Below are positions 48,649 to 57,962 of a stretch of DNA of 64,000 nt, in pieces (positions within the stretch are counted from its first letter, which is position 1; each line of letters opens with the position of its first letter). Position numbers and translations under genes: made by a program. The DNA lies in NCBI GenBank assembly GCA_035514535.1, contig DATKAZ010000003.1:62001-126000 (forward strand), written 5' to 3'. Under the pieces are notes generated by a model. That model was given only the letters and a program-made list of their open reading frames with translations, ran no database searches and was not told where the DNA came from. Source of the DNA: XN24 sp035514535 (GTDB taxonomy: Bacteria; Pseudomonadota; Gammaproteobacteria; Steroidobacterales; XN24).

Positions 48649-49653
48649 TCACCCGCGCAGGAACGGCGGCACCGGAAGCCCCTTGGATTCAAGAAACTCC
48701 GGGTTGAACAACCGCGCCCGGTAACGCAGGCCGGAGTCGCACAGGATCGTGACGATGGTATGGCCGGGGCCGAGTTCGCGCGCCAGGCGAATCGCGCCTG
48801 CGACGTTCACGCCGCTCGAACCGCCCAGCAGGAGGCCTTCTTCCTGCAGCAGGCGAAACACCAGCGGGATGGACTCCGAGTCGGGCAGCTGGTAAGCATG
48901 ATCCACTACCGCCTCGGCCAGGTTCTTCGTGATCCTGCCATTGCCGATGCCCTCGGTGATCGAGCCGCCCTCGGCCTTCAGGTTGCCGTGGGCGTAGTGA
49001 TTGAACAGGGCCGAGCCGGTCGGATCGGAGAGCGCGATGCGCACACGCTTGTCACGCGCCTTGAGCGCACGGCCGACGCCCGCGAGTGTCCCGCCGGTGC
49101 CGACGGCGCAGATGAAGCCGTCGATGCGCCCGCCCGTCTGCGCCCAGATCTCCGGACCCGTCGTGGTCAGGTGAAAGGCGTAGTTCGCCGTGTTGTCGAA
49201 CTGGTTGGCCCAGATCGCGCCGGCGGGATCGGCGGCCGCGATCTCCGCGGCGAGCCGTTGCGAGACGTGCACGTAATTGTCGGGATTCTTGTAGGGTACC
49301 GCCGGCACGAGGCGTACATCGGCACCATAGGCCTTCAGCGTATCGATTTTTTCCCGGCTCTGGGTATCCGGCATGACGATGACCGTGCGATAGCCGAGCG
49401 CGTTGCCGACCATCGCGAGGCCGATGCCGGTATTGCCCGCCGTGCCTTCAACGATCACGCCGCCCCGCTGCAGCAGTCCGCGTGCCTCGGCGTCGCGCAC
49501 GATTCCCAGCGCGGCGCGATCCTTCACTGACCCGCCCGGGTTCATGAACTCGGCCTTGCCGAGGATCTCGCAGCCGGTCTCCTCCGATGCGCCGCGGAGC
49601 CGGATCAGCGGCGTATTGCCGATGGCCTCGAGTACGTTTGCCAGGACTCCCAT
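48649..49653 (-). CDS. cysK: Cysteine synthase (O-acetylserine sulfhydrylase type)
   Basis: A 334-residue fold-type II PLP enzyme. PLP lysine K44 is in NPGGSVKDRAA; EGTAGNTGIG replaces the more common TSGNTG asparagine loop, and GTGGTLAGVGR binds the phosphate. It is close to cysteine synthase A in length and lacks CBS domains, which distinguishes it from the nearby cbs product. It starts 19 bp after prfA and may be co-transcribed with hemA-prfA. Confidence 0.88.
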   Translation of the reverse strand: MGVLANVLEAIGNTPLIRLRGASEETGCEILGKAEFMNPGGSVKDRAALGIVRDAEARGLLQRGGVIVEGTAGNTGIGLAMVGNALGYRTVIVMPDTQSREKIDTLKAYGADVRLVPAVPYKNPDNYVHVSQRLAAEIAAADPAGAIWANQFDNTANYAFHLTTTGPEIWAQTGGRIDGFICAVGTGGTLAGVGRALKARDKRVRIALSDPTGSALFNHYAHGNLKAEGGSITEGIGNGRITKNLAEAVVDHAYQLPDSESIPLVFRLLQEEGLLLGGSSGVNVAGAIRLARELGPGHTIVTILCDSGLRYRARLFNPEFLESKGLPVPPFLRG

Positions 49654-49672
49654 GCCGATTCCTCCCCGGTGC

Positions 49673-50755
49673 TCAATCGGACAGCGCGGCGAGCTGGTCC
49701 GCCTGGTATTCGCTCGCCAGCGGCTCGATCACCTGGTCAAGGTTGCCGGCGAGGATCTCCTCGAGCCGATAGAGCGTCAGATTGATGCGGTGATCCGTCA
49801 GCCGGCCCTGCGGAAAATTGTAGGTACGAATCCGCTCGGAACGATCACCCGAGCCGACCTGCAGTCGGCGACTCTGCGCCTGGGCGGCCTCGCGCCGGCC
49901 ACGCTCTGCGTCCACCAGGCGGGCCTTCAGCAGCGCCATGGCGCGCGCGCGGTTCTTGTGCTGCGAGCGCTCGTCCTGGCACTCGACAACGATTCCGGTG
50001 GGCAGGTGTGTCAGGCGCACGGCCGAGTCCGTCTTGTTGACATGTTGGCCGCCGGCACCGGAGGCGCGATAGGTGTCGACGCGCAATTCGCCCGGACTGA
50101 CCTCGATTTCTTCCATCTCCCCCGGCTCGGGGAGTACCGCGACGGTGCAGGCGGACGTGTGGATCCGGCCTTGGGATTCGGTCTCCGGGACGCGCTGCAC
50201 GCGGTGCGTGCCGGATTCGAACTTGAGCTTCGAGTAGACGCCGTGCCCTGCGACGCGCGAGATTACTTCCCGGTAGCCGCCATGCTCGCCCTCGCTGGCC
50301 GACAGTACCTCGATCCCCCAGTCCATCTGCTCCGCGTAGCGGCAGTACATGCGGAACAGGTCGCCGGCGAAGATCGCGGCCTCGTCGCCGCCGGTCCCGG
50401 CGCGGATTTCGAGGAAGGTATTCGCCTCGTCGAGCGGATCGCGCGGCACGAGGTGCTTCTTCAGCGTCACCTCGAGCGACTCCAGGCGCGCCGCCGTGCT
50501 CGCCAGCTCCTCTGCGGCCAAGGTGCGCAACTCGGGGTCCGTGTCGCCTGCCATTTCGCGCGCGGCCGCGAGATCGGTTCGCGCGTTGCGCCAGGCCCGG
50601 TAGTCGCGCACCACCGGTTCGAGCCGCGCGTACTCGCGGGACAGCTCACGGAATTTTGCCTGGTCGCCGATGATGCCGGGATCCGAGAGGAGGGCGGAAA
50701 CTTCCTCGTGGCGCTCCACGAGGCTCGCCAACTTGGTGATGATCGAGTCTTTCAC
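49673..50755 (-). CDS. prfA: Peptide chain release factor 1
   Basis: A 360-residue factor that terminates at UAG and UAA. The peptidyl-hydrolysis motif is G235-G-Q237 in ASGAGGQHVNKTDSAV. The codon-reading tripeptide is P190-E-T192 (PxT type, PAT in E. coli). Q237 is the substrate of PrmC. Its ATG directly follows the hemA stop. Confidence 0.97.
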   Translation of the reverse strand: MKDSIITKLASLVERHEEVSALLSDPGIIGDQAKFRELSREYARLEPVVRDYRAWRNARTDLAAAREMAGDTDPELRTLAAEELASTAARLESLEVTLKKHLVPRDPLDEANTFLEIRAGTGGDEAAIFAGDLFRMYCRYAEQMDWGIEVLSASEGEHGGYREVISRVAGHGVYSKLKFESGTHRVQRVPETESQGRIHTSACTVAVLPEPGEMEEIEVSPGELRVDTYRASGAGGQHVNKTDSAVRLTHLPTGIVVECQDERSQHKNRARAMALLKARLVDAERGRREAAQAQSRRLQVGSGDRSERIRTYNFPQGRLTDHRINLTLYRLEEILAGNLDQVIEPLASEYQADQLAALSD

Positions 50756-52012
50756 TCAATCCTCGGCTTCGAGGCCGAACAACTTGCGTGCCGCGGTGAG
50801 CAGTTCCTGATCGCCCGCCTCGCCGGCCCGGCGCAGGCTGATGCTGGGCAAGTGCATGAGCTTGTTGGTCAGGGTCCGCGAGAGAAATTCCATCACTTCC
50901 TCCGGCGAGCGTCCCGACTCCAGCATGCGCTGCGCCTGCTCATTGACCGCGTTGCGGATTTCCTCGGCCCGGTTGCGCACCGAGCGAATCGTCGGCGCGG
51001 CGTCGCGAGTCTTCAGTGTCTGCGCGAACCGGATGACTTCGACATCGATGATCCGTCGCGCATGTGCGGCAGCTTCCTCACGTGCCTTGACGTTATCGTC
51101 GACGACGCCCTGGAGGTCGTCCACCGTGTACAGGTAGATATCCTCGAGCTCGCCGACTGCCGCTTCGACGTCCCGTGGCACCGCAAGATCCACGATGAAG
51201 ATCGGCTTGCGCCGCCGGGCCTTCAGCGCCGCCTGGACCATCGCCCTCGATATCAGTGGCTCCGGGCTCGCCGTGGAGCAGATCAGGATATCCGCCGCGG
51301 CGAGGTGGTCCGGGATCTCGCCGAGCTCGATGGCAAAGCCCTTGTGTTCCTGCGCCAGGTTGCGTGCCCGCTCGATATCGCGATTGGCGATCACGATATT
51401 GCCGATGCCGCGGCCCGCCAGGTGTTGCGCAACGAGCTCGATGGTCTCGCCGGCTCCGACGAGCAGCGCGCTATGCTGGTCGAAACTCGCGAATATCTGC
51501 CGCGCGAGGTTGACGGCCGCGTAGGCGACCGAGACTGCACTGGAACCTATTTCCGTATCGGTGCGCACGATCTTGGCCACCGAGAAAGCTTGCTGGAAAA
51601 GGGAGTGCAGCACCGGACCCGTGCTGCCCGCCTCGATGGCGATGCGGTATGCCTCCTTCATCTGGCCGAGGATCTGGGGCTCGCCGAGCACTGCCGAGTC
51701 GAGGCCGCAGGCGACGGTGAAAGTGTGGCTGACGGCCAGCTGGTTATCGAGCTGGTAAAGGCAGCCGTTGGCGCGTTCGCCGAGGTGATGGTGGTCGTTG
51801 AGCCAGTCGCGGACGTGGCCCAGGCCCTTGTCCTCACACCGGCTGTAGAACTCCGTCCGGTTGCAGGTGGAGACGATCAGCATCTCCTCCACTTGCGGGA
51901 GCCGCACCAGTTCCTGCAGTGCAAGCGGCAGTCGTTCCGGGTTGAAGGCAAGCTTCTCCCGAATCTCGACCGGAGCCGAGCGGTGGTTGACGCCGAGAAC
52001 TTTGAGGGACAT
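50756..52012 (-). CDS. hemA: Glutamyl-tRNA reductase
   Basis: A 418-residue NADPH enzyme that reduces glutamyl-tRNA to glutamate semialdehyde, the first step of C5 heme synthesis. The catalytic cysteine is C50 (STCNRTEFY). GLDSAVLGEPQILGQ, the Rossmann GAGETIELV and a C-terminal helical dimerisation domain are in order. The start MSLKVLGVNHRSAP at 52012 is the family N-terminus; the open frame continues 84 bp upstream without similarity. No strong ribosome site is visible. Confidence 0.95.
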   Translation of the reverse strand: MSLKVLGVNHRSAPVEIREKLAFNPERLPLALQELVRLPQVEEMLIVSTCNRTEFYSRCEDKGLGHVRDWLNDHHHLGERANGCLYQLDNQLAVSHTFTVACGLDSAVLGEPQILGQMKEAYRIAIEAGSTGPVLHSLFQQAFSVAKIVRTDTEIGSSAVSVAYAAVNLARQIFASFDQHSALLVGAGETIELVAQHLAGRGIGNIVIANRDIERARNLAQEHKGFAIELGEIPDHLAAADILICSTASPEPLISRAMVQAALKARRRKPIFIVDLAVPRDVEAAVGELEDIYLYTVDDLQGVVDDNVKAREEAAAHARRIIDVEVIRFAQTLKTRDAAPTIRSVRNRAEEIRNAVNEQAQRMLESGRSPEEVMEFLSRTLTNKLMHLPSISLRRAGEAGDQELLTAARKLFGLEAED

Positions 52013-52149
52013 CAGGGTAGTGGCGCAGTCGCCCGGTAGGACAGTCTGCCAATTGTCGGGTAACCGGCCCCGCGGTGACAAGCAGCGAGCCCTCACGGAG
52101 CCTTGTTTTCATGGGGTATAGTGGCTTTCCGAAAGTTGATGCATAAAAC
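52013..52149. promoter_or_regulatory. Divergent hemA / TPR-lipoprotein promoter region
   Basis: A 137-bp gap. On the plus strand TATAGT (52118-52123) is a good -10, 27 bases before the lipoprotein ATG, but the best upstream hexamer, TTGTTT, lies only 8 bases before it. No hemA-side promoter is clear. Confidence 0.35.
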
Positions 52150-53820
52150 ATGAAACCCCTGATTTCGCTTGTCTTGTTGCTGCTTGCCGCCTGCACGGCG
52201 CCCGGCCAGAGGGCCCCCGACCCCGAGCAGCAGGCACCCGACTTCGGCAAGCCCGGGGAGAGCGGCTACCACCTCCTGATGGCGGAGATCGCCCTGCAGC
52301 GCGATCTGCCTGCCCTGGCTGCGACGGAATACCTGCGCGCGGCGCGCATCAGTGAAGACCCGGACGTCGCCCGCCGCGCCACGCGAATCGCCTCCGCCTA
52401 CGGTACGCCGGAGGAAGCGCTGGAGGCCGCCCGGCGCTGGGCAGCGCTTGCTCCCGACGAAACGGGCCCGCGACGTTTCCTGGTGCGTTCTTACCTGGCG
52501 GCCGGCGACCTGGAGCGCGCCGTGGCCGAACTCGCGTTCCTGCGCGCAGCCGCCGCCGACGCCGAGCGTCCCTTCCTGCCGTTGCTGCCGCTGGCGAGTG
52601 AGGCGCAGGACCGCGCCGCCGCCCTGGCGGCGATGGCGGCGGTCGTCGCCGAGTACCCGCAAGACCCGAGCGGGGCCTACGTGCATGCTTTCCTGGCGCT
52701 GCGAGCCGGCGAGGTGGCCCTGGCACAGGCCGAGGCGGAACGCGCGCTTGCCCTCGATCCGCGCTGGAGCGATGCCGCAGTGCTGTATGCGCGGGCCGTC
52801 GCGGCCGAGGGACGTGTCGATGATGCCCTCGACTGGCTGGCCGAGCGCCCCGACGCCGACGAGCGCGAATTGCAGCTCGAGCGCGCGGTGATGTTGATGG
52901 CGGCGGGGCGAGGTGCCGAGGCAAGGGCATTGCTCGAGGAAGTCATCGTCGACCATCCCGCAGATGCCGATGCCCTGCGGGCGCTCGGCTACCTCGAGTA
53001 TTACGAAGGCGAGGCGGAGGCGTCCCGGCGGGCGTTTACGGCGCTGCTGGCCACCGGCAAGTATACGGATGACGCCCTGTTCTACCTTGGCGGCATCGCC
53101 GAGCAGGAAGGAGAAGTCGAGGAAGCCGCGCGCCTGTATTCGCGCATCAGCGGCGGCGAACACCTGGTCACCGCCCAGGTTCGCCTGGCACTGGCGATGT
53201 TTCGCATGGGACGACCGGAACTTGCGGTGAACCATCTCGCGCTGTTCGCGCAGCGCAACCCGGATGCGGCGGTGGAACTTGGCGCCGCGCGCGCGGAATT
53301 ATTGCTGCGCCTCGAGCTCGCGGACGACGCTCTCGCGGTCTACGACGAGATTCTCGCGCGACACCCCGACGAGACCGTGATCCGCTATGCGCGCGGGTTG
53401 CTGCATGCGCGGCTGGCGCATGTCGAGGAGGCGATTGCCGATTTCGAGCACATCGTCGCCCGGCACCCGGACGACCCGAGTGCGCTGAATGCGCTGGGAT
53501 TCACGCTCACGGACATGACAGACCGGCACGAGGAGGCCTATCCTCTCATTCGACGCGCGCTCGAGCTCGAGCCGGATGATCCGGCAATCCTCGACAGCAT
53601 GGGTTGGGTGCTGTTCAAGCTCGGCCGTGCCGAAGAAGCGCTCCCGTACGTCGAGCGCTCTTGGGAGCTGCAGCGTGACCCCGAGATCGCGGCGCATCTC
53701 GGCGAGATCCTGTGGAGCCTCGGGCGTACCGAAGCGGCACGCGATGTCTGGCTGGACGCCATCGTGGAGTTTCCCGGCAGCGAGGTGTTGCTGGATACCA
53801 TGGGCCGGCTGGATCCCTGA
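52150..53820 (+). CDS. TPR-repeat lipoprotein
   Basis: A 556-residue protein with a short signal sequence and lipobox LAAC (Cys15), so it is probably outer-membrane anchored. The remainder is helical repeat: degenerate repeats to about 380, then clear TPRs (EEAIADFEHIVARHPDDPSALNALG and the two units after it). The same gene sits between hemA and lolB in pseudomonads. Function is unknown; TPR lipoproteins commonly act as envelope scaffolds. Confidence 0.88.
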   Translation: MKPLISLVLLLLAACTAPGQRAPDPEQQAPDFGKPGESGYHLLMAEIALQRDLPALAATEYLRAARISEDPDVARRATRIASAYGTPEEALEAARRWAALAPDETGPRRFLVRSYLAAGDLERAVAELAFLRAAAADAERPFLPLLPLASEAQDRAAALAAMAAVVAEYPQDPSGAYVHAFLALRAGEVALAQAEAERALALDPRWSDAAVLYARAVAAEGRVDDALDWLAERPDADERELQLERAVMLMAAGRGAEARALLEEVIVDHPADADALRALGYLEYYEGEAEASRRAFTALLATGKYTDDALFYLGGIAEQEGEVEEAARLYSRISGGEHLVTAQVRLALAMFRMGRPELAVNHLALFAQRNPDAAVELGAARAELLLRLELADDALAVYDEILARHPDETVIRYARGLLHARLAHVEEAIADFEHIVARHPDDPSALNALGFTLTDMTDRHEEAYPLIRRALELEPDDPAILDSMGWVLFKLGRAEEALPYVERSWELQRDPEIAAHLGEILWSLGRTEAARDVWLDAIVEFPGSEVLLDTMGRLDP

Positions 53821-53823
53821 CAA

Positions 53824-54477
53824 ATGCTGCGGCGTGCGATGAGGACGGGCGCCGTGGCCGGAAAGGACGCCGGGTTCCTTATAATCCTTCTGCTCACCGT
53901 TCTCGCGTCCGGCTGCGCCGGGCCGCCTGAACGTCCGGTGCCACCGAGGGTCGACTGGTTGGAAAGGCGGGACATGCTGCGCGACATCGAAGAATTCCGC
54001 ATGGAGGGCCGGCTTGCGTTGAACACCGGGCGACGCGGATACAGCGGCACCGTGTCCTGGGAGCAGAACGACGATATCCTCGATTTTCGTTTCCGCGGGC
54101 CGTTCGGTTTCGGCGGATTCCGCATTCACGGCGACCTCGAGCAGTTGCGCGTCAAGACGACCGCGGGCGACGAGTTCCTGCTGCGTGATCCGGAACAGGA
54201 AATGACCGAGCGCTTCGGCTGGAGCCTGCCGGTGCACAGCATGCGCTACTGGATACTCGGGGTTTCCGATCCGGGCCTGCCCGCGACCGAGGTGCCGGAC
54301 GACCAGGGCTTGCTGGACAGCATGGAGCAGGCCGGCTGGCTGGTGAATTACGATTCCTACGGCGAGATCGACGGCCTGCTGCTCCCCCGGCGCCTGGACA
54401 TGGAACGCGGCGAGGTGCGCATCCGGGTGATGAGCGACCGCTGGGAGATTCCGGGCGCGCGGGCGCTCGCGCGCTGA
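53824..54477 (+). CDS. lolB: Outer-membrane lipoprotein receptor LolB
   Basis: A 217-residue lipoprotein; the lipobox LASGC places the lipidated cysteine at 31, or 26 if the ATG at 53839 is used. LolB takes lipoproteins from LolA and inserts them in the outer membrane. FRMEGRLALNTGRRGYSGTVSWEQ and the RYWILGVSDPGLPA segment are characteristic. Its stop overlaps the ispE ATG by one base. Confidence 0.92.
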   Translation: MLRRAMRTGAVAGKDAGFLIILLLTVLASGCAGPPERPVPPRVDWLERRDMLRDIEEFRMEGRLALNTGRRGYSGTVSWEQNDDILDFRFRGPFGFGGFRIHGDLEQLRVKTTAGDEFLLRDPEQEMTERFGWSLPVHSMRYWILGVSDPGLPATEVPDDQGLLDSMEQAGWLVNYDSYGEIDGLLLPRRLDMERGEVRIRVMSDRWEIPGARALAR

Positions 54478-55358
54478 TGAGCCAGGCCTGGCCGGCGCCT
54501 GCCAAGCTGAACCTGTTCCTGCACGTCACCGGCAGGCGACCGGATGGCTACCATTCCCTGCAGACCGTCTTCCAGCTGCTCGACTACTGCGACGAGTTGA
54601 CTATCGAGCCGACAGCCGACGGCGCGATTCACCGCCCAGAGGGTGCCGCGGGCGTCGCCACCCGGGACGATCTGGTCGTGCGCGCCGCGCGCCTCCTGCA
54701 GGCGGAATCGGGCTGCAGGCGCGGGGCCGAGATTCACGTCCACAAGCGCATCCCGCTCGGTGGGGGGCTCGGGGGCGGCAGCTCGGATGCCGCGACCGTG
54801 TTGCTTGCCCTCAACCGGATGTGGCGGCTGCACTGGCCGGCGGACCGCCTCGCGGCGCTCGGCCTGCGGCTCGGTGCCGACGTGCCGGTATTCGTGCACG
54901 GCCATTCCGCCTGGGGCGAAGGCGTAGGGGGACAGCTTACGCCGGTCGAGTTGCCGGCGGCCTGGTACCTGGTGGTCTGTCCCGACTGCGCGGTCTCCAC
55001 GGCCGAGATCTTCGCGGCCCCCGAATTGACACGAGATAGCCCGGAAACGACAATTAGCGGCTTTCTTTCGGCCGGGGGGCGCAATGACTGCGAGCCTGTC
55101 GTCCGGCGGCGATACCCGGCCGTCGGCGCGGCGCTCGACTGGGTCACGGCACGCGCCAGTGGCGGCCGGGCAAGGCTGACCGGGACCGGCAGTTGCGTGT
55201 TCGCGGCGTTCGGCTCGGACGCGGAAGCACGGGCGGCGCTTGAGGGCCTGCCGCACCGCTGGACAGGGTTCGTGGCGCGCGGCCTCGCCGAGAGTCCGGT
55301 GTTGACGCGGGTACGGGCGGAGCCCGGGTCGAATGCGGTGCCGCCTGGTGAAGTTTGA
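54477..55358 (+). CDS. ispE: 4-diphosphocytidyl-2-C-methyl-D-erythritol kinase
   Basis: A 293-residue GHMP kinase of the MEP isoprenoid pathway. It starts WPAPAKLNLFLHVTGRRPDGYH, the substrate-binding motif, and has the ATP loop PLGGGLGGGSSDAATV near residue 95. A C-terminal GTGSCVFA is the third GHMP motif. tRNA-Gln follows 4 bp after the stop. Confidence 0.95.
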   Translation: MSQAWPAPAKLNLFLHVTGRRPDGYHSLQTVFQLLDYCDELTIEPTADGAIHRPEGAAGVATRDDLVVRAARLLQAESGCRRGAEIHVHKRIPLGGGLGGGSSDAATVLLALNRMWRLHWPADRLAALGLRLGADVPVFVHGHSAWGEGVGGQLTPVELPAAWYLVVCPDCAVSTAEIFAAPELTRDSPETTISGFLSAGGRNDCEPVVRRRYPAVGAALDWVTARASGGRARLTGTGSCVFAAFGSDAEARAALEGLPHRWTGFVARGLAESPVLTRVRAEPGSNAVPPGEV

Positions 55359-55362
55359 CCGC

Positions 55363-55437
55363 TGGGGTGTAGCCAAGTGGTAAGGCAGCGGGTTTTGATC
55401 CCGCCATGCGGAGGTTCGAATCCTCCCACCCCAGCCA
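55363..55437 (+). tRNA. tRNA-Gln (anticodon TTG)
   Basis: A 75-nt cloverleaf with encoded CCA. Acceptor TGGGGTG (55363-55369) pairs with CACCCCA (55427-55433), followed by discriminator G. The anticodon stem GCGGG/CCCGC encloses TTTTGAT, anticodon TTG at 55395-55397. The T-arm is GAGG-TTCGAAT-CCTC. This tRNA between ispE and prs is a conserved gammaproteobacterial arrangement. Confidence 0.97.
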
Positions 55438-55519
55438 TAACCGGGGAGATCGGGGTGGCGTCGGATCGGCAGGGGACCGCGGGTCCCGGGGAGCGAGCGT
55501 GATTCAGGAAGTAGGACAT

Positions 55520-56458
55520 ATGGCGGTGTTCTCGGGCAGCGCCAACCGGGAGCTGGCCGAGAGCATCGCGCGGCACCTGGGCTTTCCGCTGGGCAAGCTG
55601 CAGACCGGGCGGTTCAGTGACGGCGAGGTGTTTGCCGAGGTGCTCGAGAACGTGCGCGGCCGTGACGTCTTCATCGTCCAGTCGACGTGCCCGCCCGTCA
55701 ATGACAACCTGCTCGAGCTGCTCATCATGGTGGACGCCCTGCGGCGCGCGTCGGCGGCCCGCATCACCGCGGTGATCCCGTATTTCGGCTATGCGCGCCA
55801 GGATCGCAGGCCGCGCGCCCAGCGCGTGGCGATCTCGGCCAAGCTGGTGGCCAACATGGTGACGCACGCAGGCGTGGACCGCGTGTTGACGGTGGACCTG
55901 CATGCGGACCAGATCCAGGGCTTTTTCGATATCCCGGTAGACAACGTCTACGCGTCCCCGGTGCTGTTGCACGACGCCTGGAAGCAGCGCTACCAGAACA
56001 TGATCGTCGTGTCGCCCGATGTCGGCGGCGTCGTGCGTGCCCGTGCCCTCGCGAAGCGGCTCGACGATGCGGACCTGGCGATCATCGACAAGCGCCGGCC
56101 GCGTGCCAACGAGGCCCAGGTGATGCACATCATCGGCGACGTCCGCGGCAAGACCTGCCTGCTCGTCGACGACATGATCGATACCGCCGGCACCATGTGC
56201 CAGGGCGTAGCGGCCCTGAAGAAACAGGGCGCCGAGAAGGTCTACGCCTATATCACCCACCCGGTCCTGTCGGGGCCGGCAGTGCAGAGAATCAATGATT
56301 CGCAGCTCGACGAACTGGTGGTGACGGACACCGTCCCGTTGTCCGAGGCTGCACGCGCCAGCACCAGGATCCGCCAGCTCAGCGTGGCGGAATTGCTGGC
56401 CGAAACCATGCGTCGAATCAGCGACGAAGAATCCGTCAGCTCGCTGTACGTGGACTGA
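55520..56458 (+). CDS. prs: Ribose-phosphate pyrophosphokinase
   Basis: A 312-residue PRPP synthase. The start at 55520 (MAVFSGSANRELAESI) follows AGGA and is the family start. ATP-site PYFGYARQDRR, DLHADQIQGFFDIPVDN and the ribose-5-phosphate loop LLVDDMIDTAGTM are intact. PRPP feeds nucleotides, histidine, tryptophan and NAD. The 82-bp gap before it can form GGGACC-3-GGTCCC at 55473-55487. Confidence 0.97.
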   Translation: MAVFSGSANRELAESIARHLGFPLGKLQTGRFSDGEVFAEVLENVRGRDVFIVQSTCPPVNDNLLELLIMVDALRRASAARITAVIPYFGYARQDRRPRAQRVAISAKLVANMVTHAGVDRVLTVDLHADQIQGFFDIPVDNVYASPVLLHDAWKQRYQNMIVVSPDVGGVVRARALAKRLDDADLAIIDKRRPRANEAQVMHIIGDVRGKTCLLVDDMIDTAGTMCQGVAALKKQGAEKVYAYITHPVLSGPAVQRINDSQLDELVVTDTVPLSEAARASTRIRQLSVAELLAETMRRISDEESVSSLYVD

Positions 56459-56564
56459 GCCGGCAGGAAAGCGGTGACCCCGGCGGCGGGGCACCGGGTC
56501 GGCACGAGCGCAAGCCTGGTCGCGGGCCCGCCGTGCCGGAATATCACATCAACGGAGATTCCCG

Positions 56565-57242
56565 ATGAGCCAGAAGTTCGAGCTATTTGCCGAGAACCGG
56601 CCTGACCAGGGCAAGGGTGCGAGCCGCCGCCTGCGTCAGACCGGCAAGGTGCCCGCCATACTTTACGGCGGACACCGCGATCCGCGCACCATTGCGCTGG
56701 ATCACAACGCGCTGTTGCACAACCTCGAGAATGACGCGTTCTTCTCGAGCATCCTCACGCTGACGGTGGGGGACAAGTCGCAACCCTGCATCCTGAAGGA
56801 CGTGCAGCGGCACGCCTATCGCAACCTCGTGATGCACGTCGACCTGCAGCGGATCGTCGAGGACGAGGAAATCCGCGTCACGGTGCCGTTCCACTTCCTT
56901 GGCGAGGCTGCTGCGCCGGGCGTGAAGGACGGCGGCGTCGTGTCGCGCGTGATGAACGAGCTGGAAGTCAGCTGCCTGCCGAAGGATTTGCCCGAGTACA
57001 TCGACGTCGACATTTCGGCGCTGGAGCTGGAAGGAATCCTGCCCCTTTCCGAGGTCGCCCTGCCGGCGGGCGTAGAGATTTTCGGCGGCGAGGACATGCT
57101 GGAGCAGCCCGTGGTGATCATTCATCGCCCGCGTCGCGAGGAAGAAGAAGAGGTCGAGGGCGAGGGCGAGGGCGAAGACGAGGCCGGGGCGGTGGAGACG
57201 CTCGGCGAGGAAAGCGCCGAAACCGACGCGGAAGAGGACTGA
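56565..57242 (+). CDS. rplY: 50S ribosomal protein L25 (CTC/TL5 form)
   Basis: A 225-residue bL25. The N-terminal 5S-rRNA-binding beta-barrel (about 1-95, KGASRRLRQTGKVPAILYGG) is followed by the second beta domain of the long form (about 100-190). A strongly acidic Glu-rich tail ends the protein (about 192-225), making it longer than the 94-residue E. coli L25. Good ribosome site (CGGAGA). Confidence 0.95.
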   Translation: MSQKFELFAENRPDQGKGASRRLRQTGKVPAILYGGHRDPRTIALDHNALLHNLENDAFFSSILTLTVGDKSQPCILKDVQRHAYRNLVMHVDLQRIVEDEEIRVTVPFHFLGEAAAPGVKDGGVVSRVMNELEVSCLPKDLPEYIDVDISALELEGILPLSEVALPAGVEIFGGEDMLEQPVVIIHRPRREEEEEVEGEGEGEDEAGAVETLGEESAETDAEED

Positions 57243-57261
57243 GGCGGGATTTCGGCCGCGA

Positions 57262-57295
57262 CGCAGGGCCGTCCGCAGATCGGGACGGCCCTGCG
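57262..57295 (+). terminator. Strong hairpin between rplY and pth
   Basis: Thirteen perfectly paired bases (CGCAGGGCCGTCC, 57262-57274, with its complement at 57283-57295) around an 8-base loop. It starts 20 bases after the rplY stop. There is no T-run behind it, so termination is uncertain; processing or 3'-end protection of the prs-rplY mRNA would also fit. Confidence 0.5.
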
Positions 57296-57322
57296 GCTTC
57301 GCTGCCGGCTCCAGGGCGCTGA

Positions 57323-57958
57323 ATGATGACAGAGCGATCACTCATCCGCATGATCGTCGGCCTCGGCAATCCAGGCGCCGAGTACGCGCAGACGCGGCAT
57401 AACGCGGGCTTCTGGCTGGCCGATCTGCTGGCCGAGCGGCACGGCGGAACCTTTCGCCCCGAGCGCAAATTCGGGGCCGAAGTGGCCACCGCCAGCATCG
57501 GCGGCGCGGATCTCCTGCTGCTGAAGCCACAGACCTTCATGAACCGCAGCGGCGGCGCGGTGCAGGCAGCCACAAGCTACCTGAAAATCCCCGTGGATCG
57601 GGTCCTGGTAGTCCACGACGACCTCGACCTGCCGCCCGGCGAGGCTCGCCTGAAGCAGGGCGGGGGCCATGGGGGTCACAACGGTCTGCGCAGCATGATC
57701 GCGCACCTCGGGCCGGGGTTCTGGCGACTTCGCCTGGGCATCGGCCACCCGGGCAACCGGGCCGAAGTAATCGACTATGTACTGGAGCGACCTTCCCGCG
57801 AGGACGAGGCTGCGCTCCGGGCTGCGGTGGCCGATGCTGCGGACGTCATTCCCATCCTGCTCGGCAGCGGCGAGCAACCGGCCATGCACAAGCTGCACAG
57901 CCGCGGGACCCCCCCTAAACCTCATCGCAAGGGCGGCGAGCCAGACCTCGCGGAGTAA
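57323..57958 (+). CDS. pth: Peptidyl-tRNA hydrolase
   Basis: A 211-residue esterase that recycles peptidyl-tRNA. With this start the catalytic His is H26 (TRHNAGF) with N16 (GLGNPG); VHDDLDLPPGEARLKQGGGHGGHNG holds the other active-site residues. ATGs at 57323, 57326 and 57350 are possible; the family often starts nearer IVGLGNPG. A Lys/Pro-rich tail exceeds the E. coli protein. Confidence 0.94.
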   Translation: MMTERSLIRMIVGLGNPGAEYAQTRHNAGFWLADLLAERHGGTFRPERKFGAEVATASIGGADLLLLKPQTFMNRSGGAVQAATSYLKIPVDRVLVVHDDLDLPPGEARLKQGGGHGGHNGLRSMIAHLGPGFWRLRLGIGHPGNRAEVIDYVLERPSREDEAALRAAVADAADVIPILLGSGEQPAMHKLHSRGTPPKPHRKGGEPDLAE

Positions 57959-57962
57959 CTTG

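Noticed and set aside
49673..50755. Altered codon reading in RF1 because its tripeptide is PET rather than PAT
   Set aside because: Only Pro and Thr of the PxT motif are conserved in the family; Glu at the middle position is, to my knowledge, common in proteobacteria.
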